Shown piece by piece: positions 1-6,418 of a stretch of DNA of 11,516 nt. This stretch comes from an uncultured Collinsella sp. (GTDB lineage: Bacteria; Actinomycetota; Coriobacteriia; Coriobacteriales; Coriobacteriaceae): positions 1-11,516 of the forward strand of contig CABQHR010000038.1 in the NCBI GenBank assembly GCA_902463875.1, in the 5' to 3' direction. Each line of letters starts with the position of its first letter. The stretch's first letter is position 1. The notes beneath the pieces are model-generated. The model was not told the origin of the DNA. It was given only the letters and a program-made list of their open reading frames with translations, and ran no database searches. The position numbers were made by a program, and so were the translations under genes.

Positions 1-2267
1 TTACCGAGGACGACGAGACCCATGACGTGTGGCGCTCCCTGGGCGTTGCCGAGGATCACATCTCCCGCCTGGGCGAGGACGACAACTTCTGGGCCGCTGG
101 CCCCACCGGCCCCTGCGGTCCGTGCTCCGAGATCTACTTTGACATGGGCGAGGAGGTCGGCTGCGGCAGCCCCGACTGCAAGCCCGGCTGCGACTGCGAC
201 CGCTTCCTGGAGTTCTGGAATCTCGTCTTTACCCAGTACGACCGCCAGGAGGACGGCTCCATGCCGGAGCTGCCGCACCGCAACCTCGATACGGGCATGG
301 GTCTGGAGCGCATGGCCGCCATCATGCAGCACAAGACCGCTAATTACGACGGCGATCTGATGCAGCACCTCATCAAGCTGGGCGAGAAGATCAGCGGCAA
401 GACCTATGACGCCGACGATTATTCCGGTGCCAGCCGCTCCCTTCGCATCATCGCGGATCACTCTCGTGCCGTTGACTTTATGATCTCGGACGGCATTCTC
501 CCCGGTAACGAGGGTCGCGAGTATGTTCTTCGCCGCCTGCTCCGCCGCGCCGTGTTCCACGGTCGCCTGCTGGGCATCGAGGGCGCCTTCCTGACCAAGT
601 TCATCGACGAGGTCAACGCTCAGATGGGCGAGGCCTATCCCGAGCTGCTCAAGAACGTCGCGCTCGTTAAGGGCATCGTCGCCTCCGAGGAGGAGCGTTT
701 CTCCACGACGCTCGACAACGGCCGCGTCTACCTGGATGAGGCCCTGGCCGCGCTTGCCGAGGGTGCTGTCCTTCCGGGCGACGTCGCCTTTAAGCTGCAT
801 GACACCTTTGGTTTCCCCATTGACCTGACCGTCGAGATTGCCGGCGTCGCTGGCCACGACGTCGACATGGACGGCTTTACCGCCTGCATGGAGGACCAGA
901 AGGCCCGCGCTCGCGCCAACGCCAAGGGCGACGCCTGGGGCAGCTTCAACGACGTGTGGGTCGAGCTTTCGGACAAGGTCGCCGCGACCGAGTTCGACGG
1001 CTATGACAACGATGTGATCGAGGATGCCAAAGTTGTCGCTATCGTTCGCAACGGTGAGTCCGTCGAGTCCGCCGCTGCGGGCGAGGACGTCGAGGTCGTG
1101 CTCGACCGCACCCCGTTCTACGCCGAGATGGGTGGCCAGCAGGGCGATGCCGGCGAGCTTTTCGCCGAGGGCGTTGCGCTGACCGTTTCCGATACCAAGA
1201 ACCACAATGGCCTGTATGCTCACGTCGCCCACGTTGCCGAGGGCACATTGACCGTCGGTGCTACCGTGACCGCCGCGCTCGACGCCGAGCGCCGTGGTTT
1301 CCTGCGCCGCAACCACACCGCCACCCACCTGCTCGACGCTGCGCTTAAGCAGGTCCTGGGCGAGCATGTCTCCCAGGCTGGCTCGCTGGTGACGCCCGAG
1401 CACCTCCGCTTTGACTTCGCGCACTTCGAGGCCCTGTCCTCCGAGCAGCTCAAGGCTGTCGAGGACCTGGTCAACCAGCAGATCTTCGCCTCCAAGCCGG
1501 TCGTGACCCGCGTCATGGGCATCGACGAGGCCAAGGCCGCCGGTGCTGTCGCCCTGTTTGGCGAGAAGTATGGCGACGTCGTCCGCGTTGTCTCCGTGGG
1601 CGCCGAGGACCAGCCGTTCTCCCGTGAGCTCTGCGGTGGCACGCATGCCGCCAACACCGCCGAGATCGGCCTGTTCAAGATCATTTCCGAGTCCTCTACG
1701 GGCTCCAACGTCCGCCGTATTGAGGCCGTGACCTCTAAGGGTGCTCTCGACTACATGGCCGACCGTCTGGCGCTCGTCGACGCCGCCGCTGCTGCGCTCA
1801 AGTGCCGCGTGGATGAGGTTCCCGCCCGCGTGGAGAACCTGCAGGCCGAGCTGCGCGAGACTTCCAACAAGCTCAAGAAGGCGCTGACCGGTGGCTCCTC
1901 CGACGCTATCTCCAGCGCCATCGAGGGCGCCGTCGAGCTCGACGGCTACAAGCTCGTCGTCGCTGAGCTCCAGGGCCTTGAGGCTGCCGACCTGCGCAAC
2001 GTCTGGGATACCGTGCACCAGAAGGTCGCCGGTCCTGTCGCCTGCGTCGTCGCCAGCGTGACCGAGAAGGGCACCCCGGCCCTGCTCGCCGCCGGCTCCG
2101 ATGACGCCGTCAAGGCCGGTTTCCACGCCGGTAACGTGATCAAGCAGATCGCGGGCCTGGTCGACGGTCGCGGTGGCGGCCGTCCCAACATGGCCCAGGC
2201 CGGTGGCAAGAACGCCGCCGGCATCGCCGATGCCCTCGCGGCCGCTAAGACCGCGCTCGGCGCCTAA
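1..2267 (+). CDS. alaS: Alanyl-tRNA synthetase, 5'-truncated by window
   Basis: Charges tRNA-Ala with alanine in the cytoplasm and edits mischarged Ser/Gly. The reading frame is open from the window edge (first full codon at base 3), so roughly the first 120 residues are missing; about 755 remain of a family near 870. Visible in order: class II catalytic core with the GPTGPCGPC stretch (nt about 102-128) and TGMGLER (about 291-311); the tRNA-recognition segment with ADHSRA and GNEGREYVLRRLLRRA (about 456-555); the editing domain with zinc ligands HTATH (1314-1328) and CGGTH (1632-1646); and the C-terminal DHHA1 domain with the glycine-rich GGRGGGRPNMAQAGG (about 2163-2210). A small Cys-rich insert (four Cys, about 163-196) interrupts the core, as I recall from some other bacterial AlaRS. 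The stop is TAA, 17 bases before ruvX, so the two are probably co-transcribed. No broken or missing motif is seen. The identification is very secure. Confidence 0.98.
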   Translation, partial: TEDDETHDVWRSLGVAEDHISRLGEDDNFWAAGPTGPCGPCSEIYFDMGEEVGCGSPDCKPGCDCDRFLEFWNLVFTQYDRQEDGSMPELPHRNLDTGMGLERMAAIMQHKTANYDGDLMQHLIKLGEKISGKTYDADDYSGASRSLRIIADHSRAVDFMISDGILPGNEGREYVLRRLLRRAVFHGRLLGIEGAFLTKFIDEVNAQMGEAYPELLKNVALVKGIVASEEERFSTTLDNGRVYLDEALAALAEGAVLPGDVAFKLHDTFGFPIDLTVEIAGVAGHDVDMDGFTACMEDQKARARANAKGDAWGSFNDVWVELSDKVAATEFDGYDNDVIEDAKVVAIVRNGESVESAAAGEDVEVVLDRTPFYAEMGGQQGDAGELFAEGVALTVSDTKNHNGLYAHVAHVAEGTLTVGATVTAALDAERRGFLRRNHTATHLLDAALKQVLGEHVSQAGSLVTPEHLRFDFAHFEALSSEQLKAVEDLVNQQIFASKPVVTRVMGIDEAKAAGAVALFGEKYGDVVRVVSVGAEDQPFSRELCGGTHAANTAEIGLFKIISESSTGSNVRRIEAVTSKGALDYMADRLALVDAAAAALKCRVDEVPARVENLQAELRETSNKLKKALTGGSSDAISSAIEGAVELDGYKLVVAELQGLEAADLRNVWDTVHQKVAGPVACVVASVTEKGTPALLAAGSDDAVKAGFHAGNVIKQIAGLVDGRGGGRPNMAQAGGKNAAGIADALAAAKTALGA

Positions 2268-2284
2268 GAATCTAGGTAGTCGCT

Positions 2285-2713
2285 GTGGTCGCGCTTGCGC
2301 TGGACATAGGGGAGACCAGGATCGGCATCGCCGTCTCGAGCCGTGATGGCAAGATGGCGATGCCTGTCAAGGTGCTCCCGGCTGCAGAGGTCACCGGTAT
2401 GGCCAAAACGTTCCGCTACCTGGTTGAGGACTATGAGCCCGATATCCTGGTAAGTGGGCGTCCCCTGACCATGGCCGGTGAGCCCGGTCCCCAGGCCGAG
2501 CGCGTTGCCGCTGTTGCGCAAAAGATTGCCGACGAGCTCGATCTTCCGTTGGAGTTTGAGGACGAGCGCCTGTCCTCGCAAGAGGCAAAGCGTATCCTGC
2601 GCGAGCAGGGCCTCAACGAAAAGCAGATGAGGGGCAAGATTGACATGATTGCCGCCAGCCTGTTTTTGCAGACGTGGCTTGATCGTAAAAACGAGGAGGT
2701 TTCGCATGCCTAG
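2285..2713 (+). CDS. ruvX: YqgF/RuvX family RNase H-fold nuclease (pre-16S rRNA processing)
   Basis: A 142-residue protein of the YqgF family, small RNase H-fold nucleases long annotated as putative Holliday junction resolvases and tied in E. coli to 16S rRNA 5'-end processing. The three acidic positions expected for the fold are present: Asp7 in ALDIGETRIGIAVSS, Glu94 in EDERLSSQEA and Asp120 in KIDMIAASLFLQTWL. The VSGRPLTMAGEPG stretch (56-68) matches the usual conserved substrate loop. Length is normal (E. coli 138). The start is GTG at 2285, because the conserved first strand begins four codons later; an AGGTAG-like Shine-Dalgarno lies at about 2274-2279. It follows alaS by 17 bases, a common arrangement in Firmicutes, and its last 8 bases overlap mltG. 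Function is by family; the sequence cannot tell nuclease from resolvase. Confidence 0.95.
   Translation: MVALALDIGETRIGIAVSSRDGKMAMPVKVLPAAEVTGMAKTFRYLVEDYEPDILVSGRPLTMAGEPGPQAERVAAVAQKIADELDLPLEFEDERLSSQEAKRILREQGLNEKQMRGKIDMIAASLFLQTWLDRKNEEVSHA
2693..2699 (+). promoter_or_regulatory. Ribosome binding site of mltG
   Basis: GAGGAGG sits 6 bases before the ATG at 2706 and lies inside the end of ruvX. It sets the mltG start at 2706 rather than at an in-frame upstream codon (2649), which would add 19 residues with no Shine-Dalgarno and read through ruvX coding sequence. The arrangement also suggests translational coupling of ruvX and mltG. Confidence 0.85.
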
Positions 2714-4139
2714 CGCTCCCGATCCGCGCCAGCCGAATTGTACACGTCAGTCGGCGTCGCGCCCTGCCCAGCCTGGCCAGCGTCCGGCACAGCCGACCCA
2801 GCGCGCAGCTCAGTCTGCCGCGCGCCCGGTGCAGTCCTCCTCTCGTTCGGCCCAACCTGTTCAACGGACGGGTCAGCAGCCTTCTGCTCGTTCGGTTCAG
2901 TATCCGGCTTCTCACGCGGCTCAGCAGCCCACTGCTCGTTCGGCTCAGCCTGCAGGCGGTGCTCGCTTTAAGCAACAGGCACCTACCCAGCGAACGCAGG
3001 CCCCCCAATCGCATTCGCATCACGCTCGCGGTTCGCATGGCGTTGCTCCGGCGACTCGCTCGAGCTACAACACGCATGCTCGTCGCGGTGCTCAAAAGAA
3101 GAGTTCTCCGGTTCCTATGATCATCGGCGTTGTGGTGGCCGTAATCGCGCTTGCTACTATCGCTTTCTTTGTCGTACCTGCCGTTAAGGGCTTCTTTGCC
3201 GGTGAGGATGCGAAAGTCGCTGCTGGCCAGCAAGTTACGGTGACCATTCCCGACGGTGCTTCGGGCGATACGATCGCCTCGATTCTCTCCGAGAACCATA
3301 TCGTCGAAAATCCCAAGGATTACTACGCGGCGGTGAAAAAGCTTAACGCCGATATGTCGCTTAAGCCTGGCACCTACTCGTTCACCACACTCATGGATGC
3401 GACCAAGGTTGTTCAGCAGCTCATGGAAGGCCCCAACGCGGGCTCCAATGCGCTTACTATTCCCGAGGGTCTAACGGTCGATCAAGTCGCCGACCGTGTG
3501 GCCCAGGCCTACGACAGTATCTCCAAGGAAGACTTCCTCAACCAGGCCAAGGCCTCCAACTACGTGGACGACTATAGCTTCCTTAAGGGCGCCGCCAACG
3601 ACTCGCTCGAGGGTTTCTTGTTCCCCAAGACCTATTCGTTGGGTGATTCGCCGACGGCCGATGACGTGATTCGCGCCATGCTCGATCAGTTTAAGACTGA
3701 GTACAAGTCGCTTGACTTTGCGAGCTGCGAAGCCAAGATCAAGGAGCGCTACGGTGTGGAGATGTCCGACTACGACATCGTTAACTTGGCCTCTATCGTT
3801 GAGCGCGAGGGCCTCAACGCCGATCAACGTGCGCACGTGGCCTCGGTCTTCTACAACCGCCTTGCCGGCAAGCTCGACGGTCTGCGCTATCTCAACAGCG
3901 ATGCGACCATGATGTATGTCACCGGTGGCGAGGTTACCGCCGACGACCTGCAGAGCGATAGTCCGTATAACACCTATAAGCACGAGGGCCTGCCACCCAC
4001 GCCCATCTGCTCTCCGTCGCTCGAGGCACTCAAGGCCACGCTTGAGCCGACCGACTCCGATGACCTGTATTTCTACATTACGCAGGACGAGGAGTACTTC
4101 TCGCAAACCTACGAAGAGCATCAACAGTCTTGGAATTAG
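2706..4139 (+). CDS. mltG: Endolytic murein transglycosylase MltG (YceG-like) with long basic N-terminal tail
   Basis: A 477-residue membrane-anchored lytic transglycosylase that cleaves nascent peptidoglycan strands and is thought to set glycan chain length. Residues 1-135 form a low-complexity, basic cytoplasmic tail rich in Ala, Gln, Arg, Pro and Ser. One membrane helix follows (about 137-158, starting VPMIIGVVVAVIALA), then an extracytoplasmic LysM-like segment (about 175-235) and the YceG catalytic domain. The ASIVEREG motif (362-369) carries the probable catalytic Glu366, aligning with the E. coli ASIVEKET glutamate. VASVFYNRL, SDSPYNTY and GLPPTPICSPS follow in family order; the usual GLPPGPIxNPG is slightly changed. 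The protein ends with the typical FSQTYEEHQ. E. coli MltG is about 340 residues, so the extra length is mainly the tail. It overlaps ruvX by 8 bases and is followed after 1 base by the yqeG-type gene. Family assignment is secure; the tail's role is unknown. Confidence 0.95.
   Translation: MPSAPDPRQPNCTRQSASRPAQPGQRPAQPTQRAAQSAARPVQSSSRSAQPVQRTGQQPSARSVQYPASHAAQQPTARSAQPAGGARFKQQAPTQRTQAPQSHSHHARGSHGVAPATRSSYNTHARRGAQKKSSPVPMIIGVVVAVIALATIAFFVVPAVKGFFAGEDAKVAAGQQVTVTIPDGASGDTIASILSENHIVENPKDYYAAVKKLNADMSLKPGTYSFTTLMDATKVVQQLMEGPNAGSNALTIPEGLTVDQVADRVAQAYDSISKEDFLNQAKASNYVDDYSFLKGAANDSLEGFLFPKTYSLGDSPTADDVIRAMLDQFKTEYKSLDFASCEAKIKERYGVEMSDYDIVNLASIVEREGLNADQRAHVASVFYNRLAGKLDGLRYLNSDATMMYVTGGEVTADDLQSDSPYNTYKHEGLPPTPICSPSLEALKATLEPTDSDDLYFYITQDEEYFSQTYEEHQQSWN
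2840..2948 (+). repeat. Imperfect direct repeats in the mltG tail
   Basis: Three related 17-base units at 2840-2856, 2884-2900 and 2932-2948 share the core CTCGTTCGG followed by a variable base and (T/C)CA(G/A). The second and third units differ at one base. They encode SRSAQ, ARSVQ and ARSAQ in the disordered N-terminal tail of MltG. Looser copies of the same Arg/Ser/Ala/Gln pattern lie upstream (for example RPAQP twice near residues 19-30). They look like internal low-complexity expansion, not a mobile element. Confidence 0.7.
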
Positions 4140-4140
4140 C

Positions 4141-4638
4141 ATGAGGATTTTTAGCCCCAAACGATACGTTGCCTCGGTCGATCGCATCGACCTTGATACC
4201 CTGTGGGCCGACGGCAAACGCGCCATTCTGCTCGATCGCGATAACACTCTGGTGCCGCGCGACACCGAGCAGGTTCCCACTGCGGTTTCCGCTTGGCTCG
4301 ACGCCGCCCGCGCCAAAGGCTTTAAGCTGTGCATGGTGTCCAACAACTGGCATCGCGACCAGGTCATGAGCTCTGCACGCGAGCTGGGACTCGAGGCCAT
4401 TAGCCACGCCATGAAGCCCGCCCCGTTTGCCTTGAAGGCGGGTCTTAAGCGCCTCGGCGCCACGGCAGACGAGGCGGTGCTGATCGGCGATCAGCTGTAC
4501 ACGGACGTGTGGAGCGGTAATTTTGCCGGCGTTGACACTATTCTGGTCAAGCCGCAGGCAACCCAGGACCTGTGGTACACGCAGATCTTCCGTATCTTTG
4601 AGCGCCGGGCCCTGCGCGACCTTCCCTGCGAGGAATAG
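4141..4638 (+). CDS. YqeG-family HAD-IIIA phosphatase
   Basis: A 165-residue cytoplasmic protein of the haloacid dehalogenase superfamily, subfamily IIIA, YqeG type. Motif I is LLDRDNTL with Asp32 and Asp34, motif II is VSNN with Ser67, the motif II/III lysine is probably Lys92 in HAMKPAP, and motif III is IGDQLYTD with Asp117 and Asp122. The set for an Mg-dependent aspartyl-phosphate phosphatase is therefore complete. Length matches Bacillus YqeG (about 170). The ATG at 4141 starts 1 base after the mltG stop without a clear Shine-Dalgarno, so translation probably depends on ribosomes finishing mltG. The physiological substrate of YqeG is not established. In Bacillus yqeG precedes yqeH and aroE; here it precedes aroK, which keeps a loose link to the shikimate genes. 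Family call is secure; function is open. Confidence 0.92.
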   Translation: MRIFSPKRYVASVDRIDLDTLWADGKRAILLDRDNTLVPRDTEQVPTAVSAWLDAARAKGFKLCMVSNNWHRDQVMSSARELGLEAISHAMKPAPFALKAGLKRLGATADEAVLIGDQLYTDVWSGNFAGVDTILVKPQATQDLWYTQIFRIFERRALRDLPCEE

Positions 4639-4646
4639 GTTTCGCC

Positions 4647-5180
4647 ATGTCTCAGCACATCAAACACGGCTGCGACCATATTTTCTTTATCGGCTTTTTG
4701 GGCGCGGGCAAATCGACGCTCGCGCGCAACGTCGGCACTATGTTCAAGCGGCGTTTTATCGATACCGATCGTTTGGTTGTGCGTCGATGTGGCAAGTCGG
4801 TGACCGAGATATTTGAGACCGAGGGCGAGGATCGTTTTCGCGAGCTCGAGACCTCGGCACTCCGTTCGCTTCAAAGCGAGCGCAGCCTGCTGGTGTCGTG
4901 CGGGGGTGGCATCGTCGAGACGCCGGTGAACATTGAACTGATGCACGAGATGGGTACATGCGTGTACCTCGAAGGCGACTTTGAGGACTCGTTGCGCCAG
5001 ATTCGCCGTTCTGATACCCGGCCCGATTTCCGCTCGCCCGAGCATGCTGCGCGCCTGTTTGAGCATCGCCGTCCGCTGTATCGCCAGGCCGCCGATATTA
5101 CCCTTGATATTCGCAACAAGTCCTTCGAGGACGTTTCCTACCTTTGTGCCGAGATGCTTTTGGAGCGTGGACTGCTATGA
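4647..5180 (+). CDS. aroK: Shikimate kinase
   Basis: A 177-residue kinase expected to phosphorylate shikimate at the 3-hydroxyl using ATP, fifth step of the chorismate pathway. Walker A is GFLGAGKST (16-24). The shikimate-binding acid is in FIDTD (37-41, Asp39/Asp41), FRELE holds the substrate arginine (Arg65), and the glycine loop is CGGG (85-88). A lid arginine (Arg125 in TRPDF) and the C-terminal HRRPLY segment (140-145) are present. The lid normally reads RPLL, so RPDF is a small departure. Length is normal (about 170). The ATG at 4647 follows the yqeG stop by 8 bases, with AGGAATAGG just upstream. The TGA stop overlaps the next ATG in ATGA, the classic aroK-aroB junction. It appears catalytically intact, in contrast to its neighbour. 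Confidence 0.93.
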   Translation: MSQHIKHGCDHIFFIGFLGAGKSTLARNVGTMFKRRFIDTDRLVVRRCGKSVTEIFETEGEDRFRELETSALRSLQSERSLLVSCGGGIVETPVNIELMHEMGTCVYLEGDFEDSLRQIRRSDTRPDFRSPEHAARLFEHRRPLYRQAADITLDIRNKSFEDVSYLCAEMLLERGLL

Positions 5181-6286
5181 TTCGCCGTCAACTGATCAAT
5201 TTCCAAAACCGCAGCGTCGATGTCCGTGTCGGATTGGGCGCGTTCGATGAGCTGCCGCGCATGTTTGCCTCGGTTGTGGGCAAGCCTAAGCGCGCGATGG
5301 TGGTTTGGAACGACGCCACATCCGAGCGTTTTGGCGAGGCTGTCGAGCATGCACTGGTTGACGCCGGTTTTGCTGTGTCGTTGCTCGTCCTCGAGGTTTC
5401 GCCTGCCGGTGCTACGCTGGTCGATGCCGATACCGTCTTTGGCGCCCTGTCGGCTAATGGCATTACCTGTGACGATCTCGTTGTCGCTGTCGGCGACACG
5501 GCGACCTGCTCAGTCGTTTGCTGGTGTGCCAATCAGTGGTGCGGTCGCACCGAGTGCGCCTTGCTGCCGACGACGTTCGACGCCATGCTCACGGTCGCGA
5601 CGACCATGAAGCCGCTCGTCGCCTCGTCGGAGAATGCGCTTCCCGCTATCGCGTTCCGTCCCGAGCCGGGCTTGGTCGTGTGTGACCTCGACCTTGTTCG
5701 CGCGGCGGACCCCGAGGACCTTAAGCTCGGTTATGCGGTACTTGTTGGCACCATGCTTTCGAGCAGCAAGTCCCGCTGGAATCAGTTTACTGAGACCGTC
5801 CCCGAGATTCTCGCGGGCGAGGAGGTCGCGCTCGTCAATGCCGTTCAGTGGTCTCAGACTGCACGTAAGGACGTACTGATGGCCACGAACCCGAGCGCCC
5901 GCCATGCGCTCGATTTTGGCAAGACGGGGGAGCGTACCCTGCGCGCCTGCTTGGTCGATGCCGCGTCGCAGGTCCCTGTCTACCAGCTGCTGTCCGAGGG
6001 CATGCGCTTTGAGGCGCGCCTAGCACATGATGCCTGTGACTTCGATATCGATTACGTCTTTGAGGTCGATGACTGCCTGGAGGACTTTGGTATCGAGGAG
6101 CTTGCCTTCGATCTGGAGCCTGCCTCATATATCGAGGAGTTCCGCAGGCAGCAGTTTGTCCGCTCGAACCGCAGCATGTTGCCGCTGCCCGCGGCGCTCG
6201 GCGCCATTCGTCTAACGAGCGTTGAGGACGAGGTCCTCGACCGCCATGCTCACGCCTACTTGGCTTCTCGCAAAGAACTTCTCTAG
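5177..6286 (+). CDS. DHQS-like (AroB-like) protein lacking zinc and cofactor motifs; probable pseudoenzyme
   Basis: A 369-residue protein in the aroB position, starting inside the ATGA overlap with aroK. By eye it follows 3-dehydroquinate synthase throughout: an N-terminal Rossmann-like half (VVAVGD at 102-107 where the family has (I/A)GGGxxxD), then PTTFDAM (131-137) for PTTLLAQ, AFRPEPGLVVCDLDLV (159-174) for the AFxQPxxVxxD strand, LDFGKTGER (245-253) for LNFGHTFGH, and SEGMRFEARLA (273-283) for the AIGM helix. The zinc ligands are missing: Glu of AEVIK is Val (AVL, 187-189), both His of the GHTFGH stretch are Lys249 and Arg253, and the His of HGEAV has no counterpart. The GGG loop and C-terminal DKK are also absent; Lys145 may survive from GGK. 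The frame is unbroken and length is normal (about 360), so it is not a decayed pseudogene. DHQS activity is unlikely; the true role is unknown. Misalignment by eye remains possible for single residues. Confidence 0.8.
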   Translation: MIRRQLINFQNRSVDVRVGLGAFDELPRMFASVVGKPKRAMVVWNDATSERFGEAVEHALVDAGFAVSLLVLEVSPAGATLVDADTVFGALSANGITCDDLVVAVGDTATCSVVCWCANQWCGRTECALLPTTFDAMLTVATTMKPLVASSENALPAIAFRPEPGLVVCDLDLVRAADPEDLKLGYAVLVGTMLSSSKSRWNQFTETVPEILAGEEVALVNAVQWSQTARKDVLMATNPSARHALDFGKTGERTLRACLVDAASQVPVYQLLSEGMRFEARLAHDACDFDIDYVFEVDDCLEDFGIEELAFDLEPASYIEEFRRQQFVRSNRSMLPLPAALGAIRLTSVEDEVLDRHAHAYLASRKELL

Positions 6287-6292
6287 GATTTA

Positions 6293-6321
6293 TTGACATA
6301 CATCGTCTTTCGTATCATGTT
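6293..6321 (+). promoter_or_regulatory. Candidate sigma-70-type promoter for the peptidase gene
   Basis: A perfect TTGACA lies at 6293-6298, seven bases after the aroB-like stop. The best -10 match is TATCAT at 6313-6318, but this leaves a short 14-base spacer; with a 17-base spacer the hexamer is the weak CATGTT (6316-6321). The local AT-rich patch stands out from the GC-rich surroundings. Transcription would start at about 6324-6330, giving a 90-95 base leader. Either -10 is plausible, so the box is only moderately supported. Confidence 0.5.
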
Positions 6322-6327
6322 GAGGGG

Positions 6328-6382
6328 CGGGTTTCCAATCGGTTGCGAATCGCGCGCGATTCCGTCGTTCGGTTGAGACCCG
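6328..6382 (+). promoter_or_regulatory. Leader able to fold into one long hairpin
   Basis: The bases just after the candidate promoter can form a nearly continuous imperfect hairpin. The outer stem pairs 6328-6335 with 6375-6382 (8 pairs, one G-U). After one bulged C, the middle stem pairs 6337-6342 with 6369-6374 (6 pairs, two G-U). An internal loop is followed by a tip from the 16-base palindrome at 6347-6362. Pairings were worked out by hand. It has no proper T-tract behind it, so it is not a standard terminator for the upstream operon. It does not match a riboswitch class I can name. Confidence 0.5.
6347..6362. repeat. Perfect 16-base palindrome in the peptidase leader
   Basis: GAATCGCGCGCGATTC equals its own reverse complement. 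It lies about 20-35 bases after the inferred transcription start, flanked by a TCGGTTG direct repeat at 6339-6345 and 6369-6375. It could be the tip of an RNA hairpin or a dyad operator bound by a dimeric repressor. The symmetry is exact; the function is inferred. Confidence 0.6.
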
Positions 6383-6418
6383 TTCCGTCTTTATAGAGAC
6401 AACAAGAAAGGAATCTGC

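Noticed and set aside
2840-2948. CRISPR-like spaced repeats
   Set aside because: Units are 17 bases, imperfect, in frame within mltG, and the intervals code for the same low-complexity tail.
3471-4463. A 330-codon open frame on the - strand across mltG and the yqeG-type gene
   Set aside because: Opposite two genes with clear catalytic motifs, no recognisable product, no good start signal.
5177-6286. The aroB-like gene as a glycerol dehydrogenase or glycerol-1-phosphate dehydrogenase
   Set aside because: Those relatives also need an Asp/His/His metal site, which is missing, and the aroK-coupled position favours AroB descent.
6328-6395. The leader hairpin as a rho-independent terminator of the upstream operon
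   Set aside because: The stem is interrupted and is followed by CGTTCCGTCTTTA rather than a run of T; the real terminator at 7571-7613 shows what a proper one looks like here.
6373-6397. Second possible promoter before the peptidase gene (TTGAGA with TATAGA)
   Set aside because: The spacer is only 13 bases, and transcription would begin almost at the Shine-Dalgarno.
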